The notes beneath the pieces were generated by a model. The model ran no database searches, was not told the DNA's origin, and was given only the letters and a program-made list of their open reading frames with translations. Both the position numbers and the translations under genes were made by a program. DNA of 16,267 nt from Chitinophagaceae bacterium (lineage in GTDB: Bacteria > Bacteroidota > Bacteroidia > Chitinophagales > Chitinophagaceae): NCBI GenBank assembly GCA_947483345.1, contig CANKNL010000034.1, positions 1 to 16,267 on the forward strand. Direction: 5' to 3'. This document shows positions 6,907 to 14,854 of this stretch, piece after piece; the stretch's first letter is position 1; every line of letters starts with the position of its first letter.

Positions 6907-8321
6907 AGATTAACCTCCTTAAAGGAAGTGTTACTTACGGGGCTGTAACAATATTTTCACGAATTACTGCAGTAATCCTGATCCCAATACTTACCCGTTT
7001 ATTAACGCCTGATGAATATGGTGTTTTAAGTATGGTATTAACAATTATAACATTGGTAAATCTTGTGGTTACTTTCGAAGTATCACAAGCAGTAACACTC
7101 TTTTTTACTGATCAGAATCGGGTAGATCGTAATTTATATCCAAGTACTGCTATTCAATTTTCTTTAGTCATGTACTTTTTCCTTCTAGTTGTTATAGCCA
7201 TATTCGGAGAGATAATTTACAGGGTGGTTGTTGCCAAAAATTTCGGAGCTGCAATTTTTATTGAAGGTGCTTTACTCCTGGCTGCTAACGGTATATTTTT
7301 TCTTATACAGAATCAACTTCGGCTTGAGTTTAAAACCCGTTGGTATGCCATCCTAACCTTGGGGTATGTATTGTTAACCAGTTTTGGGGCAATAGCTGGT
7401 GCATTATACTTCAATCATCCTATTGAAGCTGTTATTTTAGGACAAACAGCCGGTGCAGCCATTATTGGCATCATAGGTATTGTGTTGCTTTGGGAGAGAT
7501 TCAGGTTTCGATTTAATATGAGTAAGCTGCGTGAAATGTTGAAATATTCTTTACCATTGGTCCCATCGGGGTTTTTGCTGTTAGGTGGTCAGCAGGCGCC
7601 AAAAATTATCCTAAGTATATTTGGTAGTTTAGAGGATGTGGGCATTTATGGGCTTGCATATCAAATAGCAGGATTTTCTGGTCTAGCTGTTCTTGGGGTG
7701 CAAATTGCTATAACGCCCTCTATTTTAGCAAATCATCAAGATATTGAAACCCCAAAAAAATTAGGAAGGCTATTTGAAATATTTGCAACAGTTGCATTAA
7801 TGTTTTGTTCATTTTTAAGTGTCTTCTCTCGAGAGCTTATTATGATATTTAGCGTTCCAAGCTATGCAGGAGCGGCAAGTTTAGTTCCTTTTTTAGCTTT
7901 TGCCATTTCACTAATCAGCTTATACATTTTTTTTCCGGGTAAAATTATTAAGGGTAAATCCGGTGCCCAGCTTTTAGCAAGTACAGGCAGTTTTTTAATT
8001 GCTGTAATTGCTGGGTTAGTATTGATTAAATTAGATGGTGTTAGAGGAGCAGCTTTATCAGCACTTCTTTCTGCAGCAACCTTTTTTTTAATATGGAGTT
8101 TTATTAGTCAAAAGCTTTATCGGCTGCCTGTAAACTGGCTAAAAATAGTTAAGGCTGCTGTATTATCAGCTGCAGTATGTGCTGTTGGTATTTTCTGCAT
8201 ACCTGCAGGAATTACATTTTATTCTGTTGCATTAAAATGTGGCCTATTACTTTTATTCTCAGGCCTTATAGGATGGGAATACTTAAATGAATTACGAAAA
8301 CATTTTCTTAATAAACCCTGA
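6903..8321 (+). CDS. wzx: Wzx-type polysaccharide flippase
   Basis: This 472-residue, very hydrophobic protein has the size and pattern of MATE/MVF-superfamily polysaccharide exporters, with about 12-14 membrane segments. The N-terminus (KGSVTYGAVTIFSRI, then ILIPILTRLLTPDEYG, about 25-40) is the usual start of RfbX/Wzx proteins, in which a first helix ends at a PxEYG-like turn. Alternating helices continue to the C-terminus with a short basic tail. Wzx proteins move undecaprenyl-diphosphate-linked repeat units across the inner membrane in Wzy-dependent pathways. The presence of glycosyltransferases and sugar-modifying enzymes on both sides supports this. Its start overlaps the stop of a 35-codon ORF by four bases. 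Substrate specificity cannot be predicted. Confidence 0.88.
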   Translation: MKINLLKGSVTYGAVTIFSRITAVILIPILTRLLTPDEYGVLSMVLTIITLVNLVVTFEVSQAVTLFFTDQNRVDRNLYPSTAIQFSLVMYFFLLVVIAIFGEIIYRVVVAKNFGAAIFIEGALLLAANGIFFLIQNQLRLEFKTRWYAILTLGYVLLTSFGAIAGALYFNHPIEAVILGQTAGAAIIGIIGIVLLWERFRFRFNMSKLREMLKYSLPLVPSGFLLLGGQQAPKIILSIFGSLEDVGIYGLAYQIAGFSGLAVLGVQIAITPSILANHQDIETPKKLGRLFEIFATVALMFCSFLSVFSRELIMIFSVPSYAGAASLVPFLAFAISLISLYIFFPGKIIKGKSGAQLLASTGSFLIAVIAGLVLIKLDGVRGAALSALLSAATFFLIWSFISQKLYRLPVNWLKIVKAAVLSAAVCAVGIFCIPAGITFYSVALKCGLLLLFSGLIGWEYLNELRKHFLNKP

Positions 8322-8358
8322 TAAGCAGGTATTATATTCTTAAATAAAATTTATAAAG

Positions 8359-9624
8359 ATGTTAAAAAGTGCTGATGAATATGAAGGTCAAAAGCCCAGA
8401 ATATTATATTTAGATACGGCATATACGCTTAAAATGGTAAGAGAGCGTAGTTTGGAGCAGGAGTTTAATTCACGGGATTGTGGTGGTTATTTTGAGCATG
8501 TTTGGGGCGTACATCCAATTGCAAACGTTCCGGAAAAAAGAGAAATCAATTATGAAGGGTTCAAGCCAACTGTAGTTGAATTTTCAGAAAACCAGACTGT
8601 AATAGAAGGGTTATCGGCATATTATGCTTCGCTCAAATATTTTTTCCCTTTAAATTTTCTAATATCTCAAATTCGGTTTACACGTTATCTCATTAATTTG
8701 GTAAAAACTGAGCATATCAATTTTGTTATGTGTACTGACCCCTATTTTACTGGGCTCATGGGGCTTTTTATTAAATTATTCACTAAGGCAAAGTTGGTAA
8801 TTTGGGTATGCGCCAATTATGATGATGTTTATAACGAGACTGGTGCGGTTGCTATGCCAAGGCTTTTCAAATGGCGATGGATAGAAAAGATCATTGAACG
8901 TATTGTGTTTCGCAGGTCTGATTTGGTAGCTGGGGGAAATCAAAATAATCTGGAATTTGCTTTAAAGAATGGCGCTACATTAAAAAAAGGAACTGTTTTT
9001 CCGATTGGTAAATTAATATATAGAGAACACCTTAAAGAATCAAGATTAAGAAATCAAGACGAATTGTTCAACACAAGCAAAGCCAATTATCACTTTATTT
9101 ATGTAGGCAGAATGATTGATTTGAAATTTCCAGACGATGTAATAAAATCATTCAATGAGATTCAAAAAATCATTCCTAACAGTGCTTTAATTATGGCAGG
9201 AGAAGGGATAATGAGAGAAGAACTTGATAAGATGGCTTTAGAAATGGGCATACAAGAAAAAGTGTATTTTTTGGGAAATATCAGTCAGATGCGATTGGCG
9301 AATCTATTGTCTGGATGCTTTGCCGTTTTAAGTCCTTTAACAGGCAGATCGTTGATTGAGGTTGCCTTGGCTGGTCTGCCTATTGTAGCATATGATAGAG
9401 ATTGGCAGGTTGATTTTCTTGAAAAGAGCGGTGCTGGGGTAATTGTTCCGTTTAGAGATTGGCAAAAAATGGCGGAGTCGGCTGTTTATTTGATTAATAA
9501 CCCCGAAGAAGCAAATGTGATGGCAAAATGTGCCCGTATGGCTGGTTTGGACGCATGTAATATTGAAAAGCTTTATGATCACGAAAAAAATGAATTTGAC
9601 AATCTGCTAAAGCGTAGAAATTAA
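8359..9624 (+). CDS. GT4-type glycosyltransferase with incomplete E-x7-E motif
   Basis: This 421-residue protein has a GT-B fold with a recognisable GT4 C-terminal domain. FIYVGRMIDLKFPDDVIKSF (about 247-266) and ALIMAGEGIMREEL (276-289) are the standard nucleotide-binding-domain blocks. LLSGCFAVLSPL (316-327) precedes SLIEVALAGLPIVAYD (331-346). The second Glu of the E-x7-E motif is present (Glu334), but the first is replaced around residue 326 (Pro). The N-terminal half (1-210) is the acceptor domain; CTDPYFTGLMG (125-135) is a typical loop. It should transfer a sugar from a nucleotide donor to the growing lipid-linked repeat unit at the cytoplasmic membrane face. It lies 37 bases after the flippase gene and ends the first gene run, 108 bases before a new promoter. 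Donor and linkage are unknown. Confidence 0.82.
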   Translation: MLKSADEYEGQKPRILYLDTAYTLKMVRERSLEQEFNSRDCGGYFEHVWGVHPIANVPEKREINYEGFKPTVVEFSENQTVIEGLSAYYASLKYFFPLNFLISQIRFTRYLINLVKTEHINFVMCTDPYFTGLMGLFIKLFTKAKLVIWVCANYDDVYNETGAVAMPRLFKWRWIEKIIERIVFRRSDLVAGGNQNNLEFALKNGATLKKGTVFPIGKLIYREHLKESRLRNQDELFNTSKANYHFIYVGRMIDLKFPDDVIKSFNEIQKIIPNSALIMAGEGIMREELDKMALEMGIQEKVYFLGNISQMRLANLLSGCFAVLSPLTGRSLIEVALAGLPIVAYDRDWQVDFLEKSGAGVIVPFRDWQKMAESAVYLINNPEEANVMAKCARMAGLDACNIEKLYDHEKNEFDNLLKRRN

Positions 9625-9692
9625 TCATCTCAACCTGAGAAAGTGGTTAAGGATTTAATTAATATCTCACTGCATAAAGCATAGTTTCTTCA

Positions 9693-9722
9693 TTGGTAAG
9701 TCCCTGAATAATTTTAACTTTG
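9693..9722 (+). promoter_or_regulatory. Bacteroidota-type promoter for the second sugar module
   Basis: TTG (9693-9695), a 19-base spacer and TAACTTTG (9715-9722) match the Bacteroidota primary-sigma consensus (-33 TTTG, -7 TAnnTTTG); only the first T of TTTG is missing. Transcription would begin a few bases downstream, so the ATG at 9733 would have an extremely short or no leader. It lies in a 108-base spacer, the first substantial gap after wbpB, and marks a separate transcription unit. Confidence 0.65.
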
Positions 9723-9732
9723 CGAAAAATTT

Positions 9733-10740
9733 ATGATAAAAGTTGGTATAATAGGCTATGGATATTGGGGCCCTAATTTGGTCCGTAATTTTTTTAGTCA
9801 GAAAGACTGTAACATAAAGGCCGTAGCTGATTCAAGGCCAAACCGGCTGGAACTGCTAAGAAAGTCATACCCCACAATTAATGCAGTACTAAATGCCGAG
9901 GATATCATTAATGATGCTGATATTGATGCGGTTATTATTGCCACGCCCGTTTTTACCCACTTCGAACTGGCAAAAAAAGCACTCTCAAACGGAAAACATG
10001 TTTTGCTTGAAAAACCCATGGCTTCATCGGTAAAAGAATGTGAAATACTGATAGAACTTGCTTTGCAAAAGAATCTGCAATTGATGGTGGATCATACTTT
10101 TTTATATACAGGCGCTGTTGAAAAAATAAAGGAAATAATCGATGCAGATATCTTGGGAAATATCAAATATCTTGATTCTACACGTATAAACTTGGGCTTA
10201 TTTCAACCCGATATAAATGTGCTTTGGGATCTTGCCCCGCATGATCTGTCTATCTTGCGTTACCTGCATGAAGAAAAACCATACAGTATCAATGCAACCG
10301 GTATCAGCCATACCAATAACGGTATTGAGAATATTGCTTTTATGACGATCAATTATCCTTCCGGCTTTATTGCACATTTAAATTGCTCCTGGAGCAGCCC
10401 GGTTAAAGTAAGAATGATGCTTATCGGGGGGGATAAAAAAATGATCCTTTACAATGATGTTGAGCCAACAGAAAAGATTAAAATTTATGATACGGCTTAC
10501 CAGGTAAAAACAGATGATGATAAAAATCAAATTCTGGTTGATTACAGGGTGGGTGATATCTATGTACCCAAAATAAACAGTAAAGAAGCTCTGGCTTCAG
10601 TTGCAAACGATTTTATTACAGGTGTTTTGGAAAGTAAAATGCCAAGGTCTTCATATCATATTGGACTGGATATTGTAAAATTGCTGGAAGCATCTGAACA
10701 GTCAATTAAAAACAAGGGCATTGAAATTAAAATAAACTAA
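9733..10740 (+). CDS. Gfo/Idh/MocA-family nucleotide-sugar 3-dehydrogenase
   Basis: This 335-residue NAD(P)-dependent oxidoreductase has the Rossmann motif GYGYWGPN (8-15), IIATPVFTHFELA (68-80), EKPM (93-96, catalytic-type Lys94), and the substrate-domain block LWDLAPHDLSIL (164-175, His170/Asp171). It belongs to a branch distinct from the WbpB at 624. Members of this broader group, such as the UDP-GlcNAc 3-dehydrogenase of Methanococcus and GnnA of lipid A synthesis, oxidise C3 of UDP-GlcNAc and are encoded beside a DegT aminotransferase. The same partners follow here, so C3 oxidation of a UDP-HexNAc or its uronate is the best guess. A strong promoter precedes it. Its stop overlaps the next ATG by one base (TAATG), implying translational coupling to the acetyltransferase. 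Confidence 0.83.
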   Translation: MIKVGIIGYGYWGPNLVRNFFSQKDCNIKAVADSRPNRLELLRKSYPTINAVLNAEDIINDADIDAVIIATPVFTHFELAKKALSNGKHVLLEKPMASSVKECEILIELALQKNLQLMVDHTFLYTGAVEKIKEIIDADILGNIKYLDSTRINLGLFQPDINVLWDLAPHDLSILRYLHEEKPYSINATGISHTNNGIENIAFMTINYPSGFIAHLNCSWSSPVKVRMMLIGGDKKMILYNDVEPTEKIKIYDTAYQVKTDDDKNQILVDYRVGDIYVPKINSKEALASVANDFITGVLESKMPRSSYHIGLDIVKLLEASEQSIKNKGIEIKIN

Positions 10741-11231
10741 TGGAAATATTAAATATTCAATCCGACAGGCAAAGTCTTAAAGATGTTAGCGTTGGTAAAA
10801 ATGTAAAAATTTTCAATTTTGTAAATGCTTATGGTTGCAGCATTGGCGATAACACAAAAGTTGGTGCTTTTGTTGAAATTCAGAAAGGAGCAACCATTGG
10901 TAAAAATTGTAAAATATCGAGCCATAGTTTTATCTGCGAGGGGGTACATATAAAAGACAATGTTTTTATTGGCCACAATGTTACTTTTATAAATGATAAG
11001 TTTCCACGTTCTACAAATGAAGACGGCTCATTGCAAGCAGAATCTGACTGGGTTTGCATAGATACCATTATTGAGGAAGGCGCTTCAGTTGGTTCAAGTG
11101 CAACTTTATTATGCGGCATTACGGTTGGTAAAAGAGCTATAATAGGTGCCGGTTCAGTTGTTACAAAAAACGTACCTGCAAAAGCCATTGTGGCAGGTAA
11201 TCCCGCAAAGATTATTAAATATCTGGATTAA
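10740..11231 (+). CDS. Hexapeptide N-acetyltransferase for an amino sugar nucleotide
   Basis: This 163-residue left-handed beta-helix protein has coils from about 17 to 80 (GKNVKIF, GDNTKVGAFVEI, GKNCKI, KDNVFIGHNVTF). The loop NDKFPRS (85-91) is typical of enzymes that acetylate 3-amino groups of nucleotide sugars (FdtC/QdtC-like and WbpD-like). C-terminal coils follow, ending in VAGNPAKIIKYLD. It would transfer acetyl from acetyl-CoA to the amine installed by the neighbouring aminotransferase. It lacks the long C-terminal tail (GW-x-S-EYG and CP-x-TG-type segments) of classical WbpD proteins, so it is a different subgroup from the remnant at 92-485. It overlaps the dehydrogenase gene by one base and precedes the aminotransferase gene by 20 bases. 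It is the leading candidate for the acetylation lost with wbpD. Confidence 0.82.
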   Translation: MEILNIQSDRQSLKDVSVGKNVKIFNFVNAYGCSIGDNTKVGAFVEIQKGATIGKNCKISSHSFICEGVHIKDNVFIGHNVTFINDKFPRSTNEDGSLQAESDWVCIDTIIEEGASVGSSATLLCGITVGKRAIIGAGSVVTKNVPAKAIVAGNPAKIIKYLD

Positions 11232-11251
11232 AATTAATAGAGATTAAAATT

Positions 11252-12355
11252 ATGTATATAAATAAAATCCCCTGCCTTGATCTGCAGAAACAACATCAAC
11301 AAATAAAAAGAGAAGTATTTGAGGCCTTTGAAAAAGTGTATGATCAAACTGCATTTTCAGGAGGCTCTTTTGCAGAAGTATTTGAAACACAATTTGCCGT
11401 GTTTTGCGGTACAAAATATGCAGTGGCCGTTAATAACGGTACTTCTGCTTTGCATTTGGCCATGCTTACATTGGGTATTGGCCCCGGCGACGAAGTGATC
11501 ATTCCGGCCAATACATTTATTGCAACAGCCTGGGCCGTGTCTTATTGCGGGGCCACCCCTGTTTTTGTGGATTGTACCAGCAATACCTGGGAGATAGATA
11601 GTACCAAAATTGAAGAAAAGATAACGGCCAAAACAAAAGCGGTGATTGGGGTTCATTTATATGGACAGCCTTTTGACATTGATGCAGTGAAACAACTTTG
11701 TGATAAGCATAAACTTTTTTTGCTGGAAGATGCCGCACAGGCCCAGGGAGCAACCTATAAAGGGATTCCGGTTGGTGGTTTTGGCGAGTTGGGCTGTTTT
11801 AGTTTTTATCCCGGCAAAAATCTAGGCGCCTGCGGTGAGGCCGGCGGTATAACCACAAATAACGAGGACTATTTTAAACACCTGCAAAGTTTAAGAAATC
11901 ATGGAATGACCGTAAGGTATTATCATGATGAAATTGGATTTAATATGCGGATGGGGGGCCTTGAATCTGCTTCACTGGCCGTAAAGCTAAAATACCTGAC
12001 AGGATGGAACGACCGCAGAAGGGCCATAGCAAAAAGGTATCAGCAGGAAGTAACAAATTCCAAAATAGTAATGCAGCTTCAGCCGGAATGGGCAAATTCC
12101 ATTTATCATTTATTTGTGGTAACTGTAGCTGACCGAGATGATCTTGTTACTTATTTAAATAAGAAAAATATTTTCCCCGCTCTTCATTACCCGGTACCCT
12201 GTCATTTACAAAAAGCGTATGCAAATTTGGGATATAAGCAGGGCGATTTTCCGAATTCGGAATACCTGGCAGCACATTGTGTATCATTGCCTATGTATGC
12301 CGAGTTAACAGACGATGAGGTAAGTTTTGTAATTGATTCTTTGAATAAATATTAA
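11252..12355 (+). CDS. DegT/DnrJ/EryC1-family PLP sugar aminotransferase
   Basis: This 367-residue fold-type I PLP enzyme converts a keto nucleotide sugar to the amino sugar, usually with glutamate as donor. NNGTSALHLAM (61-71) forms the phosphate-binding part and GDEVIIPANTFIATAWA (79-95) follows. LLEDAAQAQGA (157-167, Asp160 to the pyridine N) and FSFYPGKNLGA (183-193, Lys189 as Schiff-base lysine) are the catalytic blocks. FNMRMGGLESA and the HYPVPCHLQKAY block near the C-terminus complete the family pattern. With a C3-dehydrogenase and acetyltransferase just upstream it would aminate C3, like WbpE or GnnB. It could serve the WbpB product as well as that of the adjacent dehydrogenase, because no other aminotransferase is present in the window. 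Base composition looks higher in G+C than in the genes near 5000. Confidence 0.88.
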   Translation: MYINKIPCLDLQKQHQQIKREVFEAFEKVYDQTAFSGGSFAEVFETQFAVFCGTKYAVAVNNGTSALHLAMLTLGIGPGDEVIIPANTFIATAWAVSYCGATPVFVDCTSNTWEIDSTKIEEKITAKTKAVIGVHLYGQPFDIDAVKQLCDKHKLFLLEDAAQAQGATYKGIPVGGFGELGCFSFYPGKNLGACGEAGGITTNNEDYFKHLQSLRNHGMTVRYYHDEIGFNMRMGGLESASLAVKLKYLTGWNDRRRAIAKRYQQEVTNSKIVMQLQPEWANSIYHLFVVTVADRDDLVTYLNKKNIFPALHYPVPCHLQKAYANLGYKQGDFPNSEYLAAHCVSLPMYAELTDDEVSFVIDSLNKY

Positions 12356-12376
12356 TAATAATTATCAAACCCAATG

Positions 12377-12401
12377 CTTAACTGTTTTTTAAACAGATAA
12401 G
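12377..12401. terminator. Candidate hairpin terminator after the aminotransferase gene
   Basis: CTTAACTGTTT (12377-12387) and AAACAGATAAG (12391-12401) pair at 10 of 11 positions around a TTT loop, 22 bases after the aminotransferase stop. The position suits a terminator of the 9733-12355 unit, but no T run follows, so it could equally be a dyad operator in the 162-base spacer before the next glycosyltransferase. No other structure and no clear promoter is seen in that spacer. Confidence 0.4.
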
Positions 12402-12517
12402 TAATTACCTTTCTCAATAATTGTTACCTGTAGATTATTTAAAATAATTTTATTTTTATTTCCCGTTTAAGAAAATATTGCTCAAATTGAACTTTTCTTT
12501 TGAAAGAATTTTAATTA

Positions 12518-13645
12518 ATGAAAATATTACATGTTATATCAGGTTTAACAAAAGGAGGTGGTCAACGTGTTGTTGTTGAACTGGCAAATACCGCATTTGA
12601 AAAAGGGGATGAGGTTACTATCGTGGCAGGCTGGCCCGAAGACCCTGCGCTTATGCAGGATTTATTTAACCCAAAAATTAGTGTAAAATATATTGGTAAA
12701 ACAAAACAACTGGCTTACCTAAAAATAATTCCATGGATAGTTAAACACAGAAAATGGATTTGCCATTATGATGTACTTCATTGCCATTTAACGATGGGTG
12801 CTTTTATTGGAACAATGGCCTCCATCATATTTAAATTAAGCGCTCAAAAAAAAATCCCTATTTCTACAGAAACTTACCATGCCGTGGGGATGCCAATTCC
12901 AAAATTTAACAGATGGGTCCATTCAAGGCTGATGTTATTCCGTGATGGAGTTATTTTTATGGCTAATGATCCTTACTGGAATAATTTTTTAGAAAAGCAT
13001 CCCCGCTTGCTAACAAAAATGATCCCCAATGGGATATCTGTACAGGTACCCCAAAAGAATGATGAATTAGAGCAAAAATTTTTTAATGAAATGGGGATTC
13101 CAAATAGTGGCAGCCTTCTTGTTGGTACAGTGGGTATGCTACGCCCCGAAAGAAAGCCGGAATTGTACATACCCATATTTCAGGCCATTAATAAAGCTTT
13201 AGGAAAAGATATTCATTTTATTTTGGCAGGCGGTGGGTCTGAATTTGATAGAATTAAAAAGCTGGTTGAAGAGAGCGGCATTAAGGAAAACATTCATATG
13301 CCCGGCACTATAAATAATCCGGCTTTCACTATTTCTAAAATGGATATTTATGTGTCTGTAAGTGTTGACGAATTTGCCGGGATCTCTATGATAGAAGCCG
13401 CTATGTGCAAAGTGCCTGTTGTAGGCATTCAATTACTTGAAAATTACAAGGCCAAAAATGATGATTGGATTTGGTCGCACACAGATATTATGGAAGTAGC
13501 CAAAAGAATTATTCTTCTTTTACAAAATACAGATGAACGTAAAAAACTTGCATCAAATCAAAATGAGCATGCAAAAAAATATTTTAGTTCAGAAGCGATG
13601 TATACTGCCTATAATTCATTTTATAAGGAAATGGCTGGTAAATAA
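12518..13645 (+). CDS. GT4-family glycosyltransferase
   Basis: This 375-residue retaining GT-B glycosyltransferase begins MKILHVISGL-x-x-GGGQR (glycine loop 13-15), the classic GT4 start. DVLHCHLTMGAF (85-96) is the acceptor-domain HxH-like block. The C-terminal donor domain has VGTVGMLRPERKPELYI (202-218), FILAGGGSEFDRIKKL (234-249) and DEFAGISMIEAAM (284-296), in which Glu285 and Glu293 form a complete E-x7-E motif. It would add one sugar of the repeat unit at the cytoplasmic membrane face. It stands alone between a 162-base spacer and a convergent gene pair, so it is probably the last gene of the forward cluster. Donor and linkage cannot be deduced. Confidence 0.88.
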   Translation: MKILHVISGLTKGGGQRVVVELANTAFEKGDEVTIVAGWPEDPALMQDLFNPKISVKYIGKTKQLAYLKIIPWIVKHRKWICHYDVLHCHLTMGAFIGTMASIIFKLSAQKKIPISTETYHAVGMPIPKFNRWVHSRLMLFRDGVIFMANDPYWNNFLEKHPRLLTKMIPNGISVQVPQKNDELEQKFFNEMGIPNSGSLLVGTVGMLRPERKPELYIPIFQAINKALGKDIHFILAGGGSEFDRIKKLVEESGIKENIHMPGTINNPAFTISKMDIYVSVSVDEFAGISMIEAAMCKVPVVGIQLLENYKAKNDDWIWSHTDIMEVAKRIILLLQNTDERKKLASNQNEHAKKYFSSEAMYTAYNSFYKEMAGK

Positions 13646-13687
13646 AATGAAACCCGATAAAACCTAGGCAATAAATAAACTGATAAA

Positions 13688-14695
13688 TTAAAAACCGGCA
13701 GCTTCTTTCATGGTTAAATTTGTGAATCCGTATTTGTTGTTTAACAATACATAATGATCCAGCAATACCGTCAGGTTCCCCATATTTTCCGTCAGGTTAA
13801 TTCCAAAATTATGCGGGTGCCACCATAAATGATACAGCTCATTATTCTTAGCTGCATAGCTCATTTCATTCATGATCCTTTTTAATTTTAGTTTTTCTAA
13901 CCAGGCCAGGTTTTTATTGTATGGTTTTAAAAAACGGCTGGCCGCAATATTCACCGGCTCATTTTCCATTTTCTTAATGGCAAAACTGTTATTACCCGAA
14001 ATAGGCAAATAGGTATCTAAAAGCCGGCAAAGCCTGATTAGAGGAACTTCTGCAGATAACATGCGTGGTTTATAGATCCACGATTTTGGATTACCCCGGT
14101 ATACTTTTAATCCATTACGCCACAAAACAGCTAAGTAGTTTGTATTTACCTGGTTGCGTGGAAAAACCATACTCTGTAGGGTGATGTCATTGGCTGTTGC
14201 TATTTTTATAACGGCTTTAATATCCGCATCAAATGCATCTTCTGTTTGGCCAGCTTCCAGGCAAAAATAATGACTGAAGGTATGGGTCGCCATTTCGTGC
14301 GGACTCTGTTTTAAAAGTTCAAATAGGGAATAAGCAAAATGATAGGGGTCATCGGTTTCATCGTTCCCGATTTTATTAAATTCATGTAAGTATACATTAA
14401 ATTCAGAATTTTTATAAGCAGGTTTTAGTGTTGGTATATAAGCTAACAGGGTTTCTTTGTCTTTGGCAAATAAAGTACCAACAGTAGCAAAGCTGGCTTT
14501 AATATCATAGCGTGCAAAAATATCCAGCAATTCGGGGATAACAGCTTTTACGCCCTTTAAATTGGCGCCATATTTTTTAATATTGGTAACATCCCAAACT
14601 CCCCATAGTAATTCAAAGTCTAGTGATATAACAAATTTCCCTTTTTCGTTACCGGTAGTTACCATAAAAAATAAAACATCATCTGGTTTTAGCAA
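13688..14695 (-). CDS. Polysaccharide deacetylase (NodB/CE4 family)
   Basis: This 335-residue protein has the CE4 (NodB) fold. Strand 1 carries FVISLDFELLWG (21-32); Asp26 and Glu28 take the place of the usual TFDD pair. The metal-binding motif is ATHTFSH (134-140), giving His136 and His140. FPRNQVN (176-182) and a late WWHPHNFG block complete the active-site pattern. CE4 enzymes remove N- or O-acetyl groups from sugars of chitin-like, peptidoglycan or exopolysaccharide chains. A second in-frame ATG at 14665 (residue 11) gives a better N-terminus directly before the core fold and may be the true start. No signal peptide is visible from either start, suggesting a cytoplasmic substrate such as a lipid-linked or nucleotide sugar. 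The gene converges on the glycosyltransferase at 12518, 42 bases away. Confidence 0.85.
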   Translation of the reverse strand: MLKPDDVLFFMVTTGNEKGKFVISLDFELLWGVWDVTNIKKYGANLKGVKAVIPELLDIFARYDIKASFATVGTLFAKDKETLLAYIPTLKPAYKNSEFNVYLHEFNKIGNDETDDPYHFAYSLFELLKQSPHEMATHTFSHYFCLEAGQTEDAFDADIKAVIKIATANDITLQSMVFPRNQVNTNYLAVLWRNGLKVYRGNPKSWIYKPRMLSAEVPLIRLCRLLDTYLPISGNNSFAIKKMENEPVNIAASRFLKPYNKNLAWLEKLKLKRIMNEMSYAAKNNELYHLWWHPHNFGINLTENMGNLTVLLDHYVLLNNKYGFTNLTMKEAAGF

Positions 14696-14756
14696 TAAAC
14701 AGCCGTGAAATTAATTGTTTTAATTCAATTCTATCGTATTTTATAAAACCCCAAAA

Positions 14757-14777
14757 ATTATACTTTTATTGTATAAT
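14757..14777. promoter_or_regulatory. Perfect 7-bp inverted repeat upstream of the deacetylase gene
   Basis: ATTATAC (14757-14763) and GTATAAT (14771-14777) are perfect inverted repeats around a seven-base AT spacer, 62 bases before the deacetylase start. The rest of the 159-base gap shows nothing else. The dyad could be an operator for the minus-strand gene, but its A+T-only arms make chance occurrence plausible. Confidence 0.25.
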
Positions 14778-14854
14778 GATTAAGTTGAATTTTATCACTT
14801 ATTTTTTGCCTATGTATAAATCAGGGGTTTCAATGTATTAAAACAGCAAAATAA

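Noticed and set aside
164..10912. A 14-base identity, GGTAAAAATTGTAA, at 164-177 (wbpD remnant) and 10899-10912 (intact acetyltransferase), which could suggest recombination between them.
   Set aside because: It encodes the shared IGKNC-type hexapeptide coil and the flanking sequences differ, so family conservation plus AT bias explains it.
10880..11188. A 102-codon minus-strand frame inside the acetyltransferase gene.
   Set aside because: Repeating hexapeptide codons keep the antisense frame open; the plus strand clearly encodes the real protein.
12478..12502. A possible promoter (TTG then TTCTTTTG) before the glycosyltransferase at 12518.
   Set aside because: The -7 element lacks its A and the spacer is only 14 bases, too short for the consensus.
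13646..13687. A bidirectional terminator between the convergent glycosyltransferase and deacetylase genes.
   Set aside because: I found no convincing stem in these 42 bases, only A-rich sequence.
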